A stretch of DNA of 64,000 nt, taken from NCBI RefSeq assembly GCF_000150955.2, contig NC_011681.1, forward strand, positions 791,501 to 855,500, in the 5' to 3' direction. This document shows positions 21,993-33,300 of this stretch, in pieces. Numbering within the stretch: the first letter of the stretch is position 1; each line of letters starts with the position of its first letter. Below the pieces are notes generated by a model that saw nothing but the letters and a program-made list of their open reading frames with translations, made no database searches and was not told the DNA's origin. The translations under genes and the position numbers were made by a program. This stretch comes from Phaeodactylum tricornutum CCAP 1055/1 (Eukaryota; Bacillariophyta; Bacillariophyceae; Surirellales; Neidiaceae).

Positions 21993-23531
21993 TTAGGGAT
22001 AGAATCCTCCAATACGGAGAGTGCTAGGTTCGTTGGCGCGAATATTAGTGACGTGTGCCGACAAATCGTTCAACCGCGACAGAATATTGTCCATGGCCTC
22101 GCAACGTTGGACCACATACGACCGTGCCGGGGTTCCTTCGCCGCCACTCGCTGAAGCCGACAACGCCTCGTGATCACCGTGATTATACAACACCATATCC
22201 ACCCGATCGATTTTACCCTGCAAGGTACCATTGAGAATGAGGGACGTCAAGAGTGATTCTACCTGCGAAATTTCAATATGGTTAAGTTGCTCCGCCAGAG
22301 CGTGGAGCGAAATGCGTCGGTAGGGTCGGACCATACGCTCGAGCACCTGCGTGCGGATGGTGCGCAATAAATCCTGCACATGTTCGTTGATAAATTCATC
22401 GTGGAGCGTGCGACGATTCTGCCGCAGGACGCGCTCGAATTTAGCAATATCGTTGGCATGGAAGGCTTGAACGAGATTGGTCATGGCGACAATCTCGGGG
22501 TCGTCTCGGTAGGGACGGGCTTCCTGGGAATCGAAGGGATTGATCGCGGACGCGTGGAGCATACTCGCGAGTACGAGATACTTAAGACAGCGTAGCCGCG
22601 ACGGATCGCCGGCTTCGTCGTACGATTTGAAAGCTTGGAAGAAGGTCTTTTCGGCCTGGTTGTACTCCCGCGAAGCCATGTGCGTTTTGCCGCCGAGTTC
22701 TTGAATCAAGGCAATGGTCCGGGGATGTGGAATACCGCCCCGAACGGCCATGGCCTTCTGGAAGGTTTCACGTAACCGTTTGTGATCTTTTTGGCGACTG
22801 TATAGTTGTATTTGTAGTGCGTAAATCTCCATAGACTGTGTACTGCTCGAGGCGGAACCCGAGTCTTCGGGCGGCATGTTCGTTTGCAGATCTCTCAAAA
22901 CCTGTTCCAGTTTGTTCGCTTCATTCATTTCGTACAGTAGTTGTCCGTATTTGAGATTTGTTTTGAACCACAGCCGTTCGTTGATGGTGTTTCCCGTTTG
23001 TGGATGAAAGACCTGAAGGGTAGCGTCGTATACCGCGAGTGCGATCTTTTGGGGATCCTGATGTCCGTTGGGGACGACCGCTCCGCTGGCCGTAGCGGAG
23101 ACGGATCCTTGGTAAAGGGTTGCGACGCGTTCCAGCATCCCGTTGATGCCCTTTTCTACGGCGTTGGGACTAACGTCACCCTGGGCAATGCACTCGAGGA
23201 GACGACGGTAGTCTTGCATGAGTTTTTCGTCGTCGTCGCCGACGCGGAGCCGCAACTTGACGAGCTGCTTCATGGCTTTAAAACTCCAAGGTCCGTATGT
23301 TTTGTCGCTGCCGGACTTGGCCAGTTCAGCCGATTCTTGCGCAATAATATGTTCGAAGCTCGCCACGGCAGCGGGGACGTCGTCGCGGAGGGATTTGCTG
23401 TTGTAGTAGGCGTTCTCGAGTTCGACTTGGGCGTCGTCCTGCTCCTCTTCGTCGTCCGTATACTGGAACTCTGCTTCCATGGCGTCATCGTCATCGTCGT
23501 ATTCGTATTCGTAGTCGTCTTCGTCGCTCAT
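21993..23531 (-). CDS. CSN2: COP9 signalosome subunit 2
   Basis: Single exon, 512 residues from the ATG at 23531. The acidic, Tyr-rich N-terminus ([16 protein letters not shown]) and the following [10 protein letters not shown] block are hallmarks of CSN2, related to proteasome lid subunit Rpn6. The middle is helical TPR-like ([47 protein letters not shown]). The C-terminal third is the PCI/winged-helix domain ([42 protein letters not shown]). CSN2 is a scaffold of the complex that removes NEDD8 from cullin-RING ligases and contacts the cullin directly. It converges on the transporter gene with 28 bp between their stops. Confidence 0.95.
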   Translation of the reverse strand: [512 protein letters not shown]

Positions 23532-24678
23532 GATAAAAGGAGCAACGGGAGCGACGAGACACCGGAGCTGTGATTGTGGTATAATTCAAGCCCTGTATAC
23601 GAGGCCCTCCCTTTGTGAGTATAGGCAGACGGTAGAGACTGTTGCTCTTTTGACAAAGAACAATTTTCGATACCATCCCCATCCGGTTGCTGCTTTGGGT
23701 GTTATCGTTTTACCATACAGTTAACGTTGGAGGTGATTGTGATAGGGTCTCTCTCGGCCTCACGAGGGTAACCCTGTCACTCGCGAGGGTTCGAGATTCC
23801 TGCCGACTAGGGATTTGGTGACGTTTTCGGCCAACGGCGCGAGATACTACGTACCGCAGCGTACACACTGTACCGGCGTCATCATCCTCAATCAGTACAC
23901 TGGGGGAAAACGTTAATTGTAAATCTGCGCGACTGTCGTCTCCGCGGACGGAATCGTGTCCTCCGCGGTGGAGCGCGCTTTCGTTTACCTAACTAACAGA
24001 AATGTAACTACCAGGGAGCGGTCACTTGGGCCAGTTTTGATAGGGTTTTTCTATTTGTCTGTGTCGTGGAACCAGCTACATATTAAATTTGAGAAGTACC
24101 AGTTTCGGCGAGGATTGGTAGGTTCAAAGGTGACGTTTGAGAATGTCTCGTTTGGAACGTGGGATCGAGCGCTCGTCCATCGCACGCTCCCGCTCGCTCT
24201 AGAGCGCTATTCTGGTTAGAGCGAGCAGCTACACCCTGAAAACCCACTCGTACGACCCCCCCCCAATGTGTTGGTCGTTCGTTGCCTTCCACTACCTGCT
24301 ACCTGCTAAGCCCCGACAATAACAACAATAACAACAACAATACCAAACAATCATTTACCGAAGGAACGAAAACGCACGAACGTGATAACGTGAACCCCAT
24401 ACGACGGACGGTACCAGTCAAGTCGTATTCACCACCAACAACGTACCTGTTGGCACGGTTGAGTTTTCTTGTTCCAATCCAACTCGCCATTGCTGTCAGT
24501 CCGATTGCTTGGCGTCTCGTCGCATCGATCCCGTCTTGGTCCATACCGATCCGACGACGTCCCCCATCTGGCAGTATTTCCTACACAGCACCACGCCCTT
24601 TCTTCCTATATAAGTTTATATATACACACATTTGCAGCTCCACGTACGAGGTGTCTACATGCCCACAACACACACACA
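23532..24678. other. Divergent promoter region between CSN2 and importin-like gene
   Basis: About 1.15 kb. It holds an ACA/ATA trinucleotide stretch at 24316-24342, a run of C at 24255-24264, and a TATATAAGTTTATATATACACAC segment near 24607-24630, about 55-75 bp before the downstream start codon, which is a possible TATA region. Open frames here look like chance. Confidence 0.5.
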
Positions 24679-27600
24679 ATGAACAGCAATCACAGCCAGT
24701 CGACGACCACTTCGACGCCGGTAATGGACGGCGGTGGAAATGCCGGGCCCGAAACGTTGGCCGAGATCAATCACGGTGCCCAACGTGTCGCTCGGGAACT
24801 CGTCGACTTTTTGGCCCCCGCCAGTAACGCTCTCCCGGCCTTGACACCGCCCAACGATTCCGACGAAGCCACTACGGATCTACAACTGGCAATCTGTCGG
24901 AAACTGCGTGAAGTAAGTCTATCAAAGCACCGTTTATGTGGGACAGGTATACATGAGTTATGGATCGGATGGAGATGGGATATATATATGCATATATGTG
25001 GGTTGGGGTAGCAGTGCTCAGGGCACCAAGTTCCTGCGGCAACTTGCGCTCTTTTTTTTTAGTTCCCGTTGTTAGTGTTGGGGTAGAAAGTCTACTTTGT
25101 GTCATGCTGTTCTTGATGGACGTGCTCACTCACATATGCAATTTACCACTTGTTGCCGATAGCTTTTGCCCACGAACAAGGAACTCTTACACAGAGCTCA
25201 ACAGGGCCACTGGATTCCTGTCTTGTTGTCGTGGTTGAATTTGCACGAACGTCCAGCCGTTCAGGTGGAGGCTCTCCTAGCTCTCACTAACATTGCCGAA
25301 CTCTGTGCCCAGCAGAGTTATTTTCAAACCGCCTCGCAGCAAACGTCCGCCGTGGCTGCCGCGGCACAAGCGGCCGTATCTGCCGTTAAGGGCACCACGC
25401 CCAGTTGGAACGACGCCATGGAAGCGGCCAACAAGTACGCACCCGCCAAGTATCCTTACCAGAACTTGGTCGCCCCCGCGCCCGGATCGGTACCCTTTCC
25501 ACCATTATCCTTTTCCCAAACCTTATCGCCCGAGGCCGTCATGGCCTTTGACGCGAGTCTCATTTCCACCATACAAAGTAGCGCCGCCAACGAACCGAAG
25601 GATCGTACCCGAAACGCCGCCGCCACCTGGACCATGCCTCCGGCGCCGCTCTTTCCTAACGCACCGTCCCTGCCCGGATCCATGCAAGGCATTGCCGGGG
25701 GAATCAATTTCACGTCTCTGGCACCGCCACCCGGTGGAGCGCATTCCAGCGTCCCGTCCAATTCCTTTTTGCCGCCCCCCACGCCGGTCAGCATGACGGC
25801 ATCCAACGCGACCTTTCCGCAGCAGTTGTCGGCATCCTCGCAACACTTGCTGTTGCGACACGCGGACGCCATTCCCACTCTCATTGCGCTACTCTCCAGT
25901 CCCAGTAGGGAGGTTTACGAACAAGCCATGTGGATACTGGGTAGTATTGCCGCGGGAGATTCACCCGGAACGACCGCCAATGTTGACGGCAAATCCGTCT
26001 CGGCCCGGGACGTTATCCTGGCTGCTGGAGTCATGAACCAAATGCTGCGCTGTCTCGAATCACACCCTGGTAATTTGAGTCTCCAGCGGATTGCGTCCTG
26101 GACCCTGTCCAATTTGGTGGATGGCATCTTTCAACAATCCCACGGAGGCAAGTCCTCCGGTTCGAACAGCAACGGCATTGTTGGCAACCCTAGCAACAAC
26201 AACAACATCAATAATACCCACAACCACGCCGCTACTGCCATCATTCCGGGTAGCATCACCGGCGTTTTCAAGCCCAACAATAGCGCTGGGGGCAATCACG
26301 GCAGCGGAGATTATTCCAGCGCCGACGAGATTGAAATGATCACTTTACTTCCAGTTTTGAGGCGACTATTACGCATGTCGGATGCGGAAGTCTTGTCGTA
26401 TACTTGTTGGACCCTCTCACACTTGTGCGACGGCCCGTCTTCCCACATTGCTGCCGTTGTGACGACACCTTACGACTCGGGCGCACCGCCCGGTGGCCTC
26501 GTTCCTCGGTTAGTCGATCTTCTGATGCACCCTTCTTGGCGGGTCACCAAACCGGCGCTCCGGACGATTGGCAACATTGTTTGCGCCGAATGCAGTGACG
26601 ACGCGCTCAGTGCGGGACCGACGACGGATTATACCGAAGTCATTCTCGAATGTCAGGCGGTGCCGCGACTAAAGGAACTGGTGACGCATTCCAATCGCGA
26701 AATTCAAAAAGAAGCGTGCTGGACCTTGTCCAACATTGCGGCCGGTACCGTCGATCAGATTCAAGCCGTGATCGATTCGGGAGCTATCCCGCCCTTGGTA
26801 GAACTGGTTCAGAACAAAAAGACGGATCAAGAAGTCCGTAGCGAAGCCTGTTGGGTGGTTTTGAACGCCACTAGCTGTGGAGGCGATTCTCAGATTGAGG
26901 TGCTGGTGGACGAAGGATGCGTGTCGGTTTTAGGCGTGTTGCTGACGGAAGCGAGCATGGTCATGATGGCCCTCGAAGGACTCGAACGCGTACTGCAAGT
27001 CGAAGAAACGCGCGAAACGATGCGACGGGAGCGGATCGAAAACGGAGAGATTGAAGACAACGAAGAGACGCGGACACCAACACTGGTCAGTGCTTCGTTA
27101 TTGGAAAAGGCGTTGGACAATCGATCGAGTACGGCCGTAATTAAACGCGCCGACCGCATTTGGAAACAGCACTTTGTCTCGTGCGCCCTGTGTAAACAAT
27201 CGTTTTCGAAGCACCGCATAGCCGACGCTTCCTTTTGCGAGGAATGCAAATGTCACGTATGTTGTAACTGCAACTGTCGAATATACCATCTCGACTACCA
27301 GGAGGAACTATGGGCGGCCACGGAAGAAAAGACGGAGGCCAAAAAGAATGCTAAAAAGAGCAAGAACAAGAAAAAGAAGGAAAAGTTCAAGCAGAAAAAA
27401 GCCAAGAAACAGGAAGAGCCTGACGACAAGTCGCTGCCGCCCCATGAGGAGCTTGACGAACCGCACGAGCTCGCCATGGTTGGCAAGGAAGAAACCAAAG
27501 ACAGAGAATTGTCGGCCGCGACGCAAAGCAGCAGTTCCTTAACGGTAGCGTCGACGGTGCCAAGTAAGACTGGCGAGGTCGTCGAAGTCGACACTACGGT

Positions 27601-27823
27601 GATGGAAGATGACGACGAGGATGAAGAGGATGCTGGACACAATCAAATAGATTTGGTGCTTTATTTGCAACAAACGGGCAGTATAATTGCCCTGGCCAAG
27701 TTAATGGATGCGTTGGAGTACGGCGGGGATGACTACGACGAAGAACTGGATGATTACGAGCGTAAAATGTTGCGCGAGCAACACGTTTTGCGCCAGCAAC
27801 AGTCGGCCCATTCGGCGCACTGA
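24679..27823 (+). CDS. Importin-alpha-like Armadillo protein with Cys-rich C-terminus
   Basis: Exons 24679-24912 and 25163-27823 give 964 residues; the intron of 250 bp starts GTAAGT and keeps phase 0. Armadillo repeats of the importin-alpha type are clear: VQVEALLALTNIAEL, EVYEQAMWILGSIAAGD, LQRIASWTLSNLVDG, LSYTCWTLSHLCDG, TKPALRTIGNIVCA, IQKEACWTLSNIAAGT, VRSEACWVVLNATSCGG. These W/N ladders bind nuclear localisation signals. Three things are unusual. No basic importin-beta-binding segment is visible at the N-terminus. Long Ala/Pro/Gly/Asn-rich inserts separate the repeats. After the repeats comes a Cys cluster (residues about 751-785, CALC...FCEECKCHVCCNCNC) that could bind zinc, then a Lys-rich stretch (about 800-825) and acidic patches. 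It may be a non-canonical import adaptor. Confidence 0.82.
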
Positions 27824-27978
27824 GACTATTCTGGATCCACCTACGAGTTGCGTAGAATTATTGCACAATTCCTGGCACCCGACAGGAATCTCTAGATAAT
27901 GTACCTGTTAAAACTACTATTCTTGAACTAAAGTATGAGATATGGGGACACGCCAGCAGCCAGAGTAGCCAATCCGTG

Positions 27979-29635
27979 CTAGTACGTGGGGATGCCGCTC
28001 GACAGCACATCTCCAGTCTTTGACTCGTTGTCGATACGGTCGTCGTCGGTATCGTTATCGTTATCGTTATCGCATGGAACCTTCCATAATCGTTGCAACA
28101 ATTGGTAGGCTCTCGGATCGTGCTGTCGGAGTTGCTTCCGGTGGAACGGAAACCACTTGTTGTATTCCGTATCGGTGTCGACGCCACCCAAAAAGGCCGT
28201 GGACAATTCGGCCCAGTATTCCATGGCATTGGTACAGGCGTAGGCCCGTGCGTGCGGTCCCTGCGGGCCGTGCACGGGCACGCTCTCGTACAGTCCCTCT
28301 TCCAGGGCCAGTCGGTAGCATTCCTGAATTTCGGCATTGTCGTAGCCCTGTGGGACGCACAGACAGTGGTAGGCGTGACAGAATTCGTGCAAGAGGACAC
28401 CACCGGTTCCCCATAGGGCCGCATCCTTTCGGTATTCGTCGGCGTCGTAGAGCTCGACACCGTGTTGCTTGGCGGGATGGCATTGGTTGTGGGCCAACCA
28501 GTCGGCGTAGGGGTGGAAACAGAGTCCCCGGGCGCGTACGGGAGAGGCGGCGGGTCCGTAACGAAAGTCCCGATTGATCCAGAGTGGGGTGGTGCGTCGC
28601 AGGGTTCGCACGGCGTGGGGCGGTAGGCAGTGTACCGCGTGTGTTAAATCCTGTTCGAGACGGGCCCGGAGGGTCGGGTCACCGCCGTCCCAATTGGACT
28701 GGAAACGGACGGGCCAGCCCGCGAGGGTACTCTGGACGTATTTGTTTGTACGGACCGTGTCCAGTGGTGTGGGATCGAGACGGCCGATGTGCAAGTGTAA
28801 TTGTACAGACCGGGGTACGTCGAGTGGGTTGTCGTCGTCCTGGTTGTTGTCGTCGTCGTCGTTGTCAATATCGGTGGGTACAAAGGCGTGGATTCGGTGG
28901 GATCCGTGTCGGACGTGGGAGCGTGCTCCGGGTCGACAACAGTTCCATCCCCTCGACGACGTTGTTGTTGTTGCTGACATTGTTGTCTGTTGTCGGTACG
29001 TACTTGACTTCCAATATGTGAACGGTGTGGTCTCGTCGTCGATGGGGTCTATAGGCCCCGAGTATGGTCGAGGGATCGAGGGACGGAATGGTGTCGGAGG
29101 AATGGGCGGGGGATGGTTCCGTGGCGAGGACAAAGGCGTGTCCCGTGTAGGTCTGTTCGACGTGATCATCCCGGGTAACAGTGTCGGTGTCGGTGTCGGC
29201 GTGTGCCATTGGGTAGAGTTTCCGAAAGTGATGGGGACGACCCTGGGCATCCATCCAACACCAGACGAGGGGTATGGACAAATGATTGCGGACACAGAGT
29301 CGCAGACTGTTGTCGTCGTTGTTGGTATCGTCGTTGTTGTCGTCATTTGTGCTACCGTCGAGGTCACTAGTACGGTCGTCCTTGTTGTCATATCTACTAC
29401 TGTGGTCGAGGTCCTCGACGGTGCGCACCCGACCGGCTCGGACGGCGCGAGGGGCCGTGTCTGGTTGCCAGAGCTGGCCCCAGGGAGCGGCGGCCCGGGT
29501 AGCGTTCGCCGCCGCTTCCGTCACCCACCGGGGTTGGGCAGGGAACGGACGGTGTCCGAATGCCGTACGGATGGAATGCCACCACGTCGTCGTCGTTGTT
29601 GTTGTGAATGTGGATGACAAGGAGAGATCCCCCAT
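27979..29635 (-). CDS. VHL beta-domain protein fused to HExxH metallopeptidase
   Basis: Proposed exons 29635-29004 and 28951-27979, 534 residues, with a 52 bp intron (GTACGT...GAG) that restores the frame; the junction is tentative. Residues about 110-171 match the VHL beta domain: RNHLSIPLVWCWMDAQGRP, an intervening LYPMA, then VEQTYTGHAFVL, recalling the VHL pattern QxTYxGHxW. After an Asp/Asn-rich linker comes a zincin: GVLLHEFCHAYH (His399, Glu400, His403) and, 50 residues on, NAMEYWAELSTAF, with a Glu (455 or 459) placed like the third zinc ligand in lethal-factor-like and MtfA-like peptidases. VHL beta domains bind hydroxyproline or partner peptides, so it could be a peptidase guided by such recognition; that is inference. 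The start is the first ATG in frame A. Confidence 0.65.
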
Positions 29636-30390
29636 TCCGACATTCCCATGGGTCTTTTCACGGAACGACCGTGCTTTGGGAATGGACTCGAGGCCGTTGG
29701 GGTGAAAAGGTCTCCGTTGCAACGGAGAGTGGAATGCCTCTCGGCACCCAAGCTACCCTACCCGAGGGGTATATATATATATAGTGTGTGGCTGTGTATC
29801 CAACCAACACATTACTATTTGTGTGACTTGTGATTGACAGTCATGTGATATGTCACTATAATATATATATATGTATTGTATATGTTGTGGGTAGTCTTCT
29901 GGAAATACCTACCATTGGATAGAATTGTGTCGAACCAGAAGGGGCGGGATATGAAGAACGACCGGATTCGGTCCGTTGAGACACGCTCGCCACAGTGGGC
30001 CCTTACGGTAAGTGGCGAGCGACGAGCCGGGAGTGGCGAGTACCGAGTGGCTACCGGTCCCGCAGGAAAATGTCCACGTACAATGCGGGGACGGGGAGTT
30101 TCTACGAACCACTACCAAAACTACTGCAACACTCTCTACTACTACTAGCTACTACTGCTACTACTAGAGTAGTACTACGAGTATACAATTCGACCGCATT
30201 CGAGGTCAGTCGGTCTTGTCTTTTATTCGTCACAGCGATCGAATCGCATCCACGGTCCCTTTGGCGTCTGTGTTACATTTACTCCCTCTTCCGGTAGTGG
30301 ACACACAGAAAGACAATTCAATCGCTCACGAAGGGAATTCCTTTCTCCACACGCAACACACATACACAACACACAGCACACACTGCGCCA
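29636..30390. other. Divergent promoter region between VHL-zincin and UBR genes
   Basis: 755 bp. Features visible: TA dinucleotide runs at about 29770-29782 and 29862-29873, and a CTA/CTG/TAC trinucleotide cluster at about 30138-30178. A short possible leader with ACACA repeats precedes the UBR start. I see no gene here. Confidence 0.55.
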
Positions 30391-33300
30391 ATGCGGCGAC
30401 GTTTGCAAGTCGACGTGGCGGTGGGGTCGACCGATCCTTCCGTGCCGTCGTCACCTACCGCACCGTCCCCCACGACGACTCCTCGTCGTCGCTCTCCGTA
30501 TCAAAGTTTTCCTCTCCCCGCGTATTTACCCTTGTGTCCCGGTGGTGTCGCCTATCCTGCCGTGGGGACCGGCACAGACCCTCGCGACTGGCACGTTCTC
30601 GGGTCCCCCGTCGGTACCAGCAGTAGCACCAGTACTAGTAGTACTAGTCCCAGTGGCAACCAAAGTCCGTCTCCTGCCGTTCCCATCAGTACTACCAATA
30701 CCAGCGCCAGTACTAGCACGACGAGTCCGAATGCTGCGACGGCGATCCTCCCCCGGGCTACACTACAACAACTCGCCGCACGTGCCAAGACCAACGACGA
30801 TCAACTCCGACAGTACGCCTTGTTGTACGCGTCGCACGAGGCCAACACGGCAAGCTCCCTGTCCAACACTGCAACAACAACAACGACACACGTCTTGCCC
30901 AGCCTCGCGATACTCACCGAAGCCGTCCTGGGGCGCCTGACGGGGGTCGCACCCTCTCACGTCAAAACGGCGGTAGATATACTCCTCGGCCCCTTTTTTC
31001 AAGATCCCAACGATCCCCCGTGCCCGCAATCCGCCGACGACGTTGGGAACTGCAAACCTTCGGCCGTTGCTACCGACAGCCGTATCGGTACCGGTATTGG
31101 TACCAGTGACGGCAGCAGCCGTACCCGTACAACCAGCTCTAGTACTACCCACCACCACCACAGCAACAATCACCACCACAACCACAGTACCATCACCACG
31201 GCGCAACGATTGCAAACGCTCTTGGACCAGGCCGAACGCGAGCACCAACAACAGCTCCACCAGGACAAAGAACCCTCACCCACCACTACTCGGCGAACCC
31301 GGCCCTGTGGATACGTCTTTCAGCGAGGAGATATTGCCTGGAACTGTAGAACCTGCCAGACCGACCCCACCTGCGTCATCTGTGACGCGTGCTTCCGGGA
31401 CAGCAACCACGAAGGTCACGAGGTGTACTTCCACCGTACCACACCGGGAGGGTGTTGCGATTGTGGGGACACCGAAGCCTGGAACATTGCCGGTTGTTGC
31501 GAACGACACCGTCCTCCACCAGCGCTACTTTCCGACGACGCCCCGCATCACCCGGACGATCCTTTTGAAGCCGTCCGCGCCAGCCGCCGCGGATACACAC
31601 TGGCCCACGAAACCCTCACCCTCGAACCCACCGCTTTGCCGCCGCGTCTTACTGCCGCGTTGGCCGTCGTGGTCGGAGCCGCCGTACACGCCCTACTCGA
31701 TGCCGTCAACGGCGCCGGGATTGGCGCCGATCCCGTACAGTGGAAACGACAATGGGCCGATGAGGCGGCCAAAATTGCCAACGGTGTCGTGCACCCCGAA
31801 GATTACGCCCTGGTCCAACCCAAAGACCGTCAGGGCAATGACGACGACGCGGCGGCGGTCCCCAAAACATCGACCCACCCGTTTCTCTGCAAGCTTTTTG
31901 GGAGGAGGCCCCTGCCACCACTACTGCATTTCCCCACGGCTTTCATTTGCAACTACGACTCCACAATGACGACGTGCACACGTTCGATGAAGTCATTGAG
32001 GCTCTACACAAACCCCGGTCACTGCGACGCCACTCCGAAGACCGACAATCTCTCGTGGCCCTCCGTGATCACGCTACGGAAATGACGCACCACGTCGACG
32101 CTGACGGACAAGTCACGGTCAAAACATTTACTTCCTTTCCGGCCGCCCTCCAGGGATATCAAAGTCTCAAACGACGGGGCCTGCACTGCGCCGTGGTTAG
32201 TTCCGTGCAAGTCCAAGCCGAACACCGTGCCCGTGCCTTGGCGTCGTGGCTGTCCGAAATTTCTGCCGCCCATCCCGCCGCGGCCGCCCTGGTCGTCCAC
32301 GCCTTGGTACAAGTAGGCGAAGGCGATGAAACCCTGGCGGACTTTAGTGTGTGGCCCCGAGCGCGTTCGATTCCACCCTGGGCCGCCACGGACGCGTCCT
32401 CGGAGGAACAGGCCTGTCTGCGGCGCTTCGCCGCCTTTCCACCCCATTTACCTTCGAGTTACGTCACCCGCGAACAAGCCGAACTCCTCCACGGCATTGC
32501 CCTGACCGTGCAAGTGGCGGATTTTGTTCACGTCACGGGCGCAGATCCGCATTTTTACGGACGCGTGCCTTACCGACTGTGTGCCGATCGGTACAAGAAA
32601 TCTCCCCACGCCCTGTGGGGGACCCTCCCGCAGTGCTACGTCGACCCTACACCACCACACGCCAAACACCCCCTCCTGCAGCGATTGGCGACCGTGACTA
32701 CTGACGGTACGGAGAATACAACGAATCGCGCGGACTGCTGGAAGGATGTGCCGAATGCGTTGACGGAAACGGTGTACGTGGTCGATACCGATTTGCGGAA
32801 ACAGCAAGAGGCGGACCGGATCACGTCGACGGTCTTTCCACATCGCTTGCCTGGCTTGCAACTGGTCAGTGGTGTTGGCACGATTCGTCTGGATCATCTC
32901 GACGCACGTCGACCCCCGTTGCCCAGTCCAATGGATTGGCGGCATCTTTTGGCTACGTCATCTTTTCGGGCCCCCGCGTCGACAATTCTCTGGTTGCTCT
33001 TGCTCGATCCCTATCCGACGAAACAAGTTCGCGGTGCCATTCACGCGCTTATACTGTCGCTGCTCACGGACGCCCGCTTCAAATCACGGGTTGCTGGCGC
33101 TCTTGGTGTCGCGTACCGACCGTTGAGTACTCTGTTTTGCGCCGGCGTCGGGACGGAGGCGGACTCGCCTCTGCATTTTACGGTGCAAATTTTTACGGCA
33201 GGCAGTTTGGTGCGGGCTCTAGGGAGCGGACCCGCGACTGAGGCCTTGCTGATTTCCGACGACCCGAATCGGGCAGGGCACAGCGAGGCATCGATTGGTG

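Noticed and set aside
23780-23810. GGGTTCGAGATTC resembling a tRNA T arm
   Set aside because: The flanking five bases on each side do not pair and no cloverleaf can be drawn.
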